From NCBI GenBank assembly GCA_034003745.1, contig JAVEYA010000077.1:1-11689 (forward strand): a stretch of DNA of 11,689 nucleotides, in the 5' to 3' direction. The stretch's first letter is position 1. The number at the start of each line of letters is the position of its first letter. This DNA is from JAVEYA01 sp034003745 (GTDB taxonomy: Bacteria; Bacillota; Peptococcia; DRI-13; PHAD01). The notes under the pieces were generated by a model that searched no databases, was not told the DNA's origin, and worked only from the letters and a program-made list of their open reading frames with translations. The translations under genes and the position numbers were made by a program. Below, piece by piece: positions 1 through 5,808 of the stretch.

Positions 1-871
1 GTTCCATCTGCTCCAGACTTTGTTCTTGCTCTTTATTCTCTTCGATGCTCATTACAACCTCCTTGATTATCCATGCCGGGGTGGAAGCCCCTGCCGTGAT
101 GCCAACACTATTTATATTTTTCAGCCAGGCCCGATCGATTTCTTTCGCTTCTTCAATTAGACGGCTGTTCTTATTAACGCTTTGGCAGATCTCCCAAAGT
201 TTCGTGGTGTTGGAAGAATGCCTGCCTCCGACCACCAGCATCAAATCGACCTGCCCGGCCAGTTCCCCGGCAGCCTTTTGGCGCTGTTCCGTAGCTTTAC
301 AGATGGTCTTATGGATTTTCGGCTCTGCCGTCGCGTTTCTTAAGTACTCTGCCGCTTCATCAAACCGGGCTTCCCGTTCGGTCGTCTGCGCCAGGAGCGC
401 TACAGGGGGAGTTAAAGCTATTCCCTTCAATTCCTCCGCCGAGGATACTACGATGGCTTTTCCCCCGGCCCATTCCTGCAGACCTTTTACTTCAGCATGC
501 TCCTGATCCCCCAGAATGATCACCTGATACCCTTCCGCGGCAGCTTCCGCAGCCAGCTTCTGGGCTTTTTTCACATAGGGGCAGGTGGCGTCGATCATGG
601 GCCAGCCCGCTTGCTCCAAGGCAGCCATGACCTGCGGACCGACTCCGTGAGAGCGGATTAAAACAGCTTCATCCGTCTCCCGGTCTCTATTAGGTATTTC
701 CTCTTCTGTAAAAATAATCCCCTTTTTCTTTAAGCGCTCCACTTCCTGAACATTATGAATCAACGGCCCCAGGGAGCGGACCGGTTGCTGCGCTATGGCC
801 CGTTCCGCCAGCTTAATCGCCCTGTGGACGCCCGTGCAGAAACCGGCTTGGTCGGCAATCAATATTTTCAA
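1..871 (-). CDS. ispH: IspH (HMB-PP reductase) fused in frame to start of ribosomal protein S1; partial
   Basis: 4-Hydroxy-3-methylbut-2-enyl diphosphate reductase, the last enzyme of the MEP isoprenoid pathway, reducing HMB-PP to IPP and DMAPP with a [4Fe-4S] cluster in the cytoplasm. Visible cluster ligands are Cys12 (FCTGV), Cys97 (ATCPYV) and Cys191 (TICKATEQRQ). Substrate residues are His39 (LIHN), His75 (SHGV), His125 and Glu127 (EHAEV, where most homologues have HPE), and the SSNT motif near 219-222. The C-terminal family motif TAGASTPAWIIKEV ends near residue 272. No stop follows: the frame continues VMSIEENKEQEQ to the window edge. Fusion to rpsA (S1) is known in Clostridia, so I infer that the acidic stretch is the S1 N-terminus; no S1 domain is visible here. 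The start is TTG at 871, giving MKILIAD as in relatives. The preceding SD-like GGTGGTG is weak. An in-frame GTG lies 21 bases further upstream. The gene has its own promoter at 902-930. Confidence 0.92.
   Translation of the reverse strand, partial: MKILIADQAGFCTGVHRAIKLAERAIAQQPVRSLGPLIHNVQEVERLKKKGIIFTEEEIPNRDRETDEAVLIRSHGVGPQVMAALEQAGWPMIDATCPYVKKAQKLAAEAAAEGYQVIILGDQEHAEVKGLQEWAGGKAIVVSSAEELKGIALTPPVALLAQTTEREARFDEAAEYLRNATAEPKIHKTICKATEQRQKAAGELAGQVDLMLVVGGRHSSNTTKLWEICQSVNKNSRLIEEAKEIDRAWLKNINSVGITAGASTPAWIIKEVVMSIEENKEQEQSLEQME
50..64 (-). promoter_or_regulatory. Internal Shine-Dalgarno and ATG at the IspH/S1 junction
   Basis: On the minus strand AAGGAGGT (57-64) is followed by TGTA and an ATG at 52-50, an ideal ribosome binding site. 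The same bases are in-frame codons for Lys-Glu-Val of the conserved IspH C-terminus. Ribosomes could therefore make free S1 from this ATG in addition to the IspH-S1 fusion. Use of the site in vivo is inference. Confidence 0.6.
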
Positions 872-901
872 ACAAACACCACCATCTTTGAACACCAGAT
901 A

Positions 902-930
902 ATTTTATCACTAAAATGAATTGTAATCAA
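902..930 (-). promoter_or_regulatory. Sigma-A type promoter for ispH-rpsA
   Basis: Minus-strand TTGATT (930-925) is followed by a 17-base spacer and TAAAAT (907-902). TG occurs one base before the -10 element, so it is an extended -10. The -35 matches consensus at four of six bases and the -10 at five of six. The predicted start near 895 leaves a leader of about 24 bases before the TTG start. It lies in the 82-base gap after plsC, so ispH-rpsA can be transcribed independently of the cmk-plsC operon. Confidence 0.55.
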
Positions 931-953
931 TCTTAGGCTGTTCGATATGTGTA

Positions 954-1550
954 TCAACAGCCTAGCAGGGCTCTCAATTCATCGGCTATCTTCTGATTTA
1001 CCCTTTCCAAATCCTCATTGGAAACCTTCTTCCCTTCCAGCTCAGGGAAGGTCAGCGGCCGGCCTATCCTTACCCGAAAATGCCCCCGCAAAGTGGCGGG
1101 GAAAGCCTTTTTCACGCCGATTAAACCTACGGGAATCACGGCGGCCTTCCCTTTAACGGCGATCAGCGCGGCGCCCTGCTCAAAGGGCAAAAGCTCCTCC
1201 CCCTTCCCCCGGGTGCCTTCGGGAAAGATTCCCAGGACCTCGCCTTTTTCCAGGTACTTCAAGGATGTTTTCAGCGCCTGGATATCCGCTTTGCCCCGTT
1301 TGACCGGAAAGCATTGCAGATGCGGAAGCAGCCACTTCAGTACCGGCTTATGGAAAAGCTCTTCTTTGGCCATATAATGTACCACGCGGCGCACGGAACA
1401 GCCTAGTACGGGCGGGTCCCAATAGGAGGTATGATTGGCAATCAGGATGACCGGACCGGAGGCGGGAATATTCTCCAGACCCGTTATCTCCCAGCGATTG
1501 AATAAACGTAAGAATAATATCAATATTTTGTGCGCAATCCCGTAGAGCAT
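954..1550 (-). CDS. plsC: 1-acyl-sn-glycerol-3-phosphate acyltransferase (PlsC family)
   Basis: Membrane-associated acyltransferase that adds the second acyl chain to lysophosphatidate to give phosphatidate, the phospholipid precursor. At 198 residues it has the usual length for short bacterial PlsC proteins. Visible motifs are the catalytic NHTSYWD (H40-x4-D45), a short hydrophobic N-terminus (residues 1-17), FPEGTRGKG (109-117, phosphate binding) and a VIPVGLIGV block (138-146). The start is ATG at 1550 with AAGGAG upstream, five bases after the cmk stop, so the two genes are almost certainly co-transcribed. The order cmk-plsC-ispH-rpsA is common in Clostridia. The exact acyl donor (acyl-ACP or acyl-CoA) cannot be read from the sequence. 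Confidence 0.92.
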   Translation of the reverse strand: MLYGIAHKILILFLRLFNRWEITGLENIPASGPVILIANHTSYWDPPVLGCSVRRVVHYMAKEELFHKPVLKWLLPHLQCFPVKRGKADIQALKTSLKYLEKGEVLGIFPEGTRGKGEELLPFEQGAALIAVKGKAAVIPVGLIGVKKAFPATLRGHFRVRIGRPLTFPELEGKKVSNEDLERVNQKIADELRALLGC

Positions 1551-1555
1551 TTACT

Positions 1556-2221
1556 TTACTCCTTGTCCGGCATTAACTTCGTGATCCTATTCACCGCTTC
1601 ATCCGGCGTTATTCCGGTCGTATCCAGGACCACGGCATCCTCCGCCGGACGCAAAGGGTCGACGCAGCGGCCTGTATCCTGCTCGTCCCGCTGCAAGATT
1701 TCTCTTTCAATCTCCTCATATCGCCCCTCATACCCTTTGTCCAGCAGCTCCTGATAGCGGCGGCGCGCCCTCTCGGCGGCTTCCGCCGTCAGATAGATCT
1801 TCAGTTCAGCTTGCGGCAGCACGACTGTCCCGATATCCCGGCCATCCATGACAACGTTTAAATCATTGGCCAGCGCCTGCTGTTTTCCCACCAGCTCCCG
1901 GCGCACCCCGCGGTGGGACGACACTACGGATACTTTTCGGCTGACCAGCGGGCTCCTGATTTTTTCGGTAACATCCGCGCCGTTTAAGAATACGGCCTGG
2001 GGACCCGTTCCGGAGGGGATAAATTGAAAGTTCGCTTCTGCGGCAAGGCGGGTCAACGCCTCTTCTTCTTCACAGGAAATCTTCTGCTGCAAGGCTAGAT
2101 AAGTCACCGCCCTGTACATGGCTCCCGTATCAATATAGACGTATCCTAATCTTGCGGCCAGCATCCTGGCAACGGTGCTTTTTCCCGCGCCGGCCGGCCC
2201 GTCGATGGCAATCTGTATGAT
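1556..2221 (-). CDS. cmk: Cytidylate kinase with non-standard start codon
   Basis: CMP/dCMP kinase: ATP + CMP gives ADP + CDP, in cytoplasmic pyrimidine nucleotide recycling. The P-loop GPAGAGKST is followed by DTGAMYRAVTYLAL, the middle MDGRDIGTVV and the lid-region ERARRRYQEL, all typical of Cmk. The first ATG in frame (2164) would start at MLAARLGY and delete the P-loop, which cannot be right. Upstream in frame the codons read TGA-AGG-ATC-ATA-CAG-ATT-GCC-ATC-GAC. The natural start (IQIAIDGPAG) must therefore use ATC (2221), ATA (2218) or ATT (2212), behind an SD-like AAAGGATGAAGG. From ATC the protein is 221 residues, the family norm. Alternatives are a one-base indel after the out-of-frame ATG at 2228 (removing a G gives MKIIQIAIDG) or a sequencing error. 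It follows aroH by about 54 bases and precedes plsC. Confidence 0.88.
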   Translation of the reverse strand: MIQIAIDGPAGAGKSTVARMLAARLGYVYIDTGAMYRAVTYLALQQKISCEEEEALTRLAAEANFQFIPSGTGPQAVFLNGADVTEKIRSPLVSRKVSVVSSHRGVRRELVGKQQALANDLNVVMDGRDIGTVVLPQAELKIYLTAEAAERARRRYQELLDKGYEGRYEEIEREILQRDEQDTGRCVDPLRPAEDAVVLDTTGITPDEAVNRITKLMPDKE

Positions 2222-2275
2222 CCTTCATCCTTTCATTGCATGCTGCGCCGCGTCCAAACAAAAAACCCGCGCCTG

Positions 2276-2638
2276 CTAGAGCTCAGCCAGGTCGGGACGC
2301 AAAGCGACTGCTTCGTGAAGATAAAGATGCGCCGGCTTGGACCCTTGCGGCAGATAGGCATGCACCAGTACCCTGAGGCAGCGCGGCAAACCATGCGGCA
2401 CATCCGACTCCACTGCGCCCAACAGCGCGGTATTATTCCAGCCGGCCAGACGACAGGCCTTGGCAGGATACTCGGCTGTCAGATCCGGGGTGGTGGTAAA
2501 AATCATACTGACGACATTTTCTTCACACAAGTTGTTTTTGGCGATGAGGCCTAAAAGCAGCTCCCGGGTCTTTTCAATAATTTCCGCCGAACTGTTTTCG
2601 CTTACTGTGGTGGCCCCCCTGATTCCGTACAAGCGCAT
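2276..2638 (-). CDS. aroH: Monofunctional chorismate mutase, AroH class
   Basis: Converts chorismate to prephenate, the branch point to phenylalanine and tyrosine. It is 120 residues long and aligns along its whole length with the trimeric B. subtilis AroH fold: IRGATTV (Arg7), PDLTAEYPAKACR (Arg63), GAVESDVP (Glu77), RCLRV (Arg89), HLYL (Tyr106) and ALRPDL (Arg114). These are the equivalents of the known active-site residues. The B. subtilis Cys75 position appears to be glycine here. The start is ATG at 2638 with GGAGGAG upstream. That SD overlaps the last codons of the preceding HutP-family gene, whose stop is three bases before the ATG, indicating translational coupling. The gene sits in the cmk neighbourhood, where many Clostridia carry other aromatic-pathway genes. 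Confidence 0.94.
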   Translation of the reverse strand: MRLYGIRGATTVSENSSAEIIEKTRELLLGLIAKNNLCEENVVSMIFTTTPDLTAEYPAKACRLAGWNNTALLGAVESDVPHGLPRCLRVLVHAYLPQGSKPAHLYLHEAVALRPDLAEL

Positions 2639-2641
2639 AAT

Positions 2642-3070
2642 TTAATTCTCCTCCAGGATGGGTGAAGCCCTGTGTCCCATGCCGATAGCCACTTCATCCA
2701 AATGCAGGAGGCCGATCCCCAAAAAGACCGCGACACTGATATGGTCTTTCTGCCGGGCGATGCCGATTTTGCCGCCGACATTCAAGCCCAGCGCTTTGGG
2801 CATAATCATGGAGATGGCTTCCCGGGTCGCCCCGGCCACAGCGCCTTCGTCCCAATGATTCTCCACAATGACATGTTCTCTTTTGGCCGCCACCAAAGCC
2901 CGCTCCAGCATTTTTTTAATGGAAGAGTTAAATTCGCCGCCCACATCCACGGCGGCAGTCTTGATACCTATTTGCGCATATTCATGCTTTAAGCGGAGTT
3001 CCTCTTCGCGGCTTTCCGACAAAGCCATCTGAATAGCCGCGTAGGCAATTTTCTTGGAACCATAATTCAT
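2642..3070 (-). CDS. HutP-family RNA-binding regulatory protein
   Basis: 142 residues from ATG 3070 with AGAGG upstream; a TTG three bases earlier is an alternative start. The C-terminal half (about 66-133) resembles HutP, the histidine- and Mg2+-dependent antiterminator of the B. subtilis hut operon. It has VIVENHWDEGAVAGA (His72), then GGKIGIA and a strand-rich block ending LDEVAIGMGHR (His133), which correspond to metal/ligand histidines and the carboxy-terminal GxGxxH region of HutP. The N-terminal half (SKKIAYAAIQMALSES, VDVGGEFNSSIKKMLERA) is helical and less similar to B. subtilis HutP but typical of the clostridial branch as I recall it. No histidine-degradation genes are nearby. The gene is coupled to aroH, so its target may be this operon or elsewhere; RNA binding is inferred from the family only. 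Confidence 0.72.
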   Translation of the reverse strand: MNYGSKKIAYAAIQMALSESREEELRLKHEYAQIGIKTAAVDVGGEFNSSIKKMLERALVAAKREHVIVENHWDEGAVAGATREAISMIMPKALGLNVGGKIGIARQKDHISVAVFLGIGLLHLDEVAIGMGHRASPILEEN

Positions 3071-3103
3071 CAATGCAGCCTCTATCCGGTATATTTTTCT
3101 TTA

Positions 3104-3124
3104 ATATATCAAGTATATATCAAG
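3104..3124. repeat. Two direct copies of ATATATCAAG, 11-base period
   Basis: ATATATCAAG occurs at 3104-3113 and 3115-3124, spaced one DNA helical turn apart, in the 57-base gap upstream of the HutP-family gene. On the minus strand each copy contains TTGATA, close to a -35 hexamer, but I find no well-placed -10. It could be an operator or a chance AT-rich repeat. Confidence 0.35.
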
Positions 3125-3127
3125 CGA

Positions 3128-3634
3128 CTATTCGATGACAACAGGTTCAAAGAATAAAGTTCCGCTCCCGCTGACCGAAGCCCCATCCGCCGGCTGAGAA
3201 ATATTCGACGTTTTCTTGGACAAGATTACCGTCACGGGCATCCGTACATTCGTGTTCCGTACGGCGATCACGCTGCCGTGTCGCACATTCAAGGTTACTT
3301 CATTGTGCACAAATCCGGCAATTTCCTCCCCATTCAGGAGCACTGTCACCTCCGGGAGGCTGGCAAAGTTCAGCAGTCTCAGGCTGATTACCGCCCAGGG
3401 CGCGGTCTCCACGCCTCCGGCCTGGGCCAGCAGGTGTTCTTCCTGCAAGGGCTTTCCTTCCATCCCGAGCGCGGTATTCATCTGTGTGCGTAAAGAAGGC
3501 TCTATGAACATCCCTGTCTGTACGGCCAAAAGAACCATAAGTAAAAATAGAACACCTCTGATTAAAAGGTATTCAACTATTTTTCCCGCTGTTCGCGGGA
3601 TTTCATTTGTCCTTCTGTTTTTCCTTTTCTCCAT
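3128..3634 (-). CDS. Single-pass membrane protein of unknown function
   Basis: I do not recognise a named family. 168 residues. A strongly basic N-terminus (MEKRKNRR) precedes one hydrophobic segment at about 19-44 (YLLIRGVLFLLMVLLAV), which predicts a cytoplasmic N-terminus and an extracytoplasmic remainder. Residues 75-140 look beta-rich and contain VTVLLNGEEIAGFV and NVRHGSVIAVRNT, like a small beta-sandwich with an embedded turn. The tail is Ser/Gly-rich and ends in LFFEPVVIE. No cysteines, sortase motif or catalytic signature are visible. The start is ATG at 3634 with only a weak upstream GCAGG. Its place between rluB and the HutP-family gene in a spore-former's sporulation and housekeeping run suggests envelope or sporulation use, but that is a guess. 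Confidence 0.7.
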   Translation of the reverse strand: MEKRKNRRTNEIPRTAGKIVEYLLIRGVLFLLMVLLAVQTGMFIEPSLRTQMNTALGMEGKPLQEEHLLAQAGGVETAPWAVISLRLLNFASLPEVTVLLNGEEIAGFVHNEVTLNVRHGSVIAVRNTNVRMPVTVILSKKTSNISQPADGASVSGSGTLFFEPVVIE

Positions 3635-3718
3635 GCGCCTGCACCCGCCGGCATTTTGCCAATAGTTTGCTAATCTCTAGCTTTGCCATAATTACGGGTT
3701 GCTAAGCGCGGATACGCC

Positions 3719-4444
3719 CTAGAATTCGGTATAACGGCAGGCCTTCTTTAAGACCTGGATTTCCCTGTCTTCCAGGTAACGCCAGGCGCCTGCCGGCAAA
3801 TCGCCCAGTTTCAACGGACCGAAAGAGACTCTCTTTAAAGCCGTTACCGGGAAGCCCACCGCTTCGAACATCCGCCGCACCTGGCGGTTCCGGCCTTCAT
3901 GAATGGTGATTTCATAGACGGAAGCGGGACCTTTATGGATTCTTCTGATTTTTGCAGGCGCGCTCACGCCGTCCTCCAGCAGGACGCCTTTCGTAAGCTT
4001 GTCCAGCGCATCTTCCGGCATAATCCCCTGGATGGCCGCCTGGTAAACTTTATCCACTTTATATTTGGGATGGGTCAGCCGATAGGCCAGTTCTCCGTCA
4101 TTGGTCAACAGCAGTAATCCGGCGGTATGATAATCCAGGCGGCCCACCGGATAGACTCTTGTTTTAACCCCTTTTAAGAGATCAGTCACTTTTTTTCGCT
4201 TCTCGGGGTCATTCATCGTCGTCACTACCCCCACGGGCTTGTGCAGAAGCACATAAACCGGTTCGTCCTTGACGATAACCAAGGCGCCGTCGACGCTGAC
4301 CGCATCGCGTCCCGGCTCGACCTGCACGCCCATTTCCCTGACAATTGCGCCGTTAACCTTCACCCTGCCCTGTTTAATCATTTCCTCAGCCTGCCGCCGG
4401 GAAGCCAGACCTGCTCTGGCCAAATATTTGTGGAGCCTCTCCAT
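3719..4444 (-). CDS. rluB: 23S rRNA pseudouridine synthase, RsuA/RluB family
   Basis: Isomerises a uridine in large-subunit rRNA (position 2605-type for RluB). 241 residues from the ATG. An S4 RNA-binding domain occupies residues 1-48 (LHKYLARAGLASRRQAEEMI, VKVNG). Then follow VLLHKPVGVVTT (66-77), the catalytic block GRLDYHTAGLLLLTNDG with Asp104, and the C-terminal HEGRNRQVRRM and LGDLPAGAWRYL motifs. An upstream GTG at 4456 is in frame, but AAAGGTGAG (4452-4460) is the correct distance from ATG 4444, so I prefer the ATG. It follows spmB by about 80 bases, as ypuL/rluB follows spmB in B. subtilis. The exact target base is not decided by sequence alone. Confidence 0.93.
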   Translation of the reverse strand: MERLHKYLARAGLASRRQAEEMIKQGRVKVNGAIVREMGVQVEPGRDAVSVDGALVIVKDEPVYVLLHKPVGVVTTMNDPEKRKKVTDLLKGVKTRVYPVGRLDYHTAGLLLLTNDGELAYRLTHPKYKVDKVYQAAIQGIMPEDALDKLTKGVLLEDGVSAPAKIRRIHKGPASVYEITIHEGRNRQVRRMFEAVGFPVTALKRVSFGPLKLGDLPAGAWRYLEDREIQVLKKACRYTEF

Positions 4445-4525
4445 GCTTCTTCTCACCTTTATCCGCTAAGTTACCCTTATCTTGGCAAATATTGCGCGTT
4501 GTGTCAAACTTTCTTCCCTCCTTAA

Positions 4526-5059
4526 TTATAGGAACAGTTTATTCACGATATACACCGAAGCCAAAAAAGTAGTGACATCGGCCAGAAGACCCACCGCCAG
4601 CGAATAGCGGTAACGCTTCACGCCCACCGAGCCGAAATAGACCGTCAGGACAAAGAAAGTCGTGTCCGTGCTGCCCTGCATCGTAGCGGCAATGCGTCCG
4701 ATCAGCGAATCCGCTCCGTAATTATTGATCAATTCCGCGGCAATGCCCAAAGCTCCGCCTCCGGAAAAAGGCCGCATCAAGGCGAGGGGAATGACCTCAA
4801 TGGGAATACTCATGAGTTTCAGGAGGGGATTTAAGATTACCCCCAGCAAATCCAGCATCCCGGAGTTACGGAAGAGGCTCACCGCCACCATCATCGCCAC
4901 CAGATAAGGAATGATGCGGACAGCAATATTAAAGCCTTCTTTGGCCCCTTCTATAAATACTTCATATACTTTAACCCCGCGCGCATAACCGTAGATTGGG
5001 ATAAACAGGAGAAAGAAAGGGATTCCCCAGATAGAGATCTCCCGGAACAGCGTTTCCAT
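4526..5059 (-). CDS. spmB: Spore maturation protein B
   Basis: Nucleoside-recognition (Gate) domain membrane protein needed, with SpmA, for normal spore core dehydration and heat resistance. 177 residues, matching B. subtilis SpmB length. It begins METLFREISIWGIPF, with membrane segments at about 10-25, 45-65, 80-95 and near the C-terminus (150-175). The family motifs RPFSGGGALGIAAELI and MQGSTDTTFFVL are present. An open frame continues upstream to 5254, but it overlaps spmA. ATG 5059 has AGGGGG eight bases upstream and lies just after the spmA stop, so this is the start. It is translationally adjacent to spmA and certainly in the same operon. Confidence 0.95.
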   Translation of the reverse strand: METLFREISIWGIPFFLLFIPIYGYARGVKVYEVFIEGAKEGFNIAVRIIPYLVAMMVAVSLFRNSGMLDLLGVILNPLLKLMSIPIEVIPLALMRPFSGGGALGIAAELINNYGADSLIGRIAATMQGSTDTTFFVLTVYFGSVGVKRYRYSLAVGLLADVTTFLASVYIVNKLFL

Positions 5060-5061
5060 GT

Positions 5062-5649
5062 TTATTTCCCCCTGCCGTAAATTCTGCGCAGGACCCTGTC
5101 GCCGGTAATAGCCACCGTCATCCCTATGGTTGTGGCAAAAATGGTCGTGCCGATAATATCCGCGGGGTCTTTTGCCCCGGCTGCCAGCCGCACGGCAATG
5201 ATCATCGTCGGCATTAGCGTAATGCAGCCCGTGTTCAGGGCCAGAAAAGTACACATTGCGTCCGTGGCGGTTTCCTTGTCTTTATTAATACTTTGCAGCT
5301 CCTGCATGGCCTTCAGCCCAAAGGGCGTGGCCGCGTTCCCCAATCCCAGGATATTGGCGGAAAGATTCATAAGAATAGCACCCATCGCCGGGTGCTCGGG
5401 AGAGACGGAAGGGAACAGAAGCCTGGTCAACGGCTTTAAAATTTTGGCCAGACTCTTGATCAGCCCGGCTTCTTCCGCGATCTTCATCATGCCCAGCCAG
5501 AAACTCATCACCCCGATCAGCTCCAGGGAATATTTTACCGCCGCCTGGGAAGATTGGAAAGCCGCCTGGGTCACGACATCCGGCCTGCCCTGCACTGATG
5601 CCAGCACGATCCCGGAAGCAATCATCACCAGCCAGATCATATTGATCAT
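5062..5649 (-). CDS. spmA: Spore maturation protein A
   Basis: Partner of SpmB in spore core dehydration; an integral membrane Gate-domain protein. 195 residues, the usual size. Hydrophobic segments lie near 3-20, 42-58, 90-110, 130-150 and 160-180. The signature NLSANILGLGNAATPFG (about 94-110) and the ALNTGCITLMPTMII block are clear. The start is ATG at 5649 with AAGGGGAG eight bases upstream. It is the first gene of the spmA-spmB-rluB run and diverges from the DEAD-box helicase across a 160-base gap. In B. subtilis dacB precedes spmA; it is missing here. I found no clear sporulation sigma-factor promoter upstream. Confidence 0.95.
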   Translation of the reverse strand: MINMIWLVMIASGIVLASVQGRPDVVTQAAFQSSQAAVKYSLELIGVMSFWLGMMKIAEEAGLIKSLAKILKPLTRLLFPSVSPEHPAMGAILMNLSANILGLGNAATPFGLKAMQELQSINKDKETATDAMCTFLALNTGCITLMPTMIIAVRLAAGAKDPADIIGTTIFATTIGMTVAITGDRVLRRIYGRGK

Positions 5650-5754
5650 AAGGTTCTCCCCTTTTAGGATAAACTTTGTCTTTTATAACCTTATGACCGA
5701 CCGGACCCGGCTAGAACATGCGCCGTGATGTGTTAAACGCAAAATGGATTGGTA

Positions 5755-5763
5755 TGGTATAAT
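5755..5763 (+). promoter_or_regulatory. Extended -10 promoter of the helicase-ltaE unit
   Basis: TGGTATAAT gives a perfect TATAAT (5758-5763) with the extended TG. No good -35 lies at 17 bases (TTAAAC at 5733-5738 is the nearest, with 19 bases spacing). Extended -10 elements can act without a -35. Transcription would start near 5770, leaving a leader of about 40 bases before ATG 5809. Confidence 0.6.
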
Positions 5764-5808
5764 AAGCTGTAAACATCCCAATACATTACATAAGGAAAGA
5801 AGATATCT

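Noticed and set aside
45..506. Plus-strand open frame of 153 codons over ispH
   Set aside because: It lies antisense to a protein with all IspH active-site motifs, and its translation shows no family features; it is a shadow of ispH.
2222..2275. Riboswitch or terminator between aroH and cmk
   Set aside because: The gap has a T-run after GCGCGGG but no pairing arm able to form a stable stem, and it is too short for a riboswitch.
5060..5254. N-terminal extension of spmB
   Set aside because: The extension overlaps spmA in another frame and is His/Arg/Asp-rich, non-membrane sequence; ATG 5059 has a clear SD and matches known SpmB length.
5126..5728. Plus-strand open frame of 200 codons over spmA
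   Set aside because: It is antisense to full-length SpmA with its signature motif and has no credible ribosome binding site or domain; length comes from the codon bias of the true gene.
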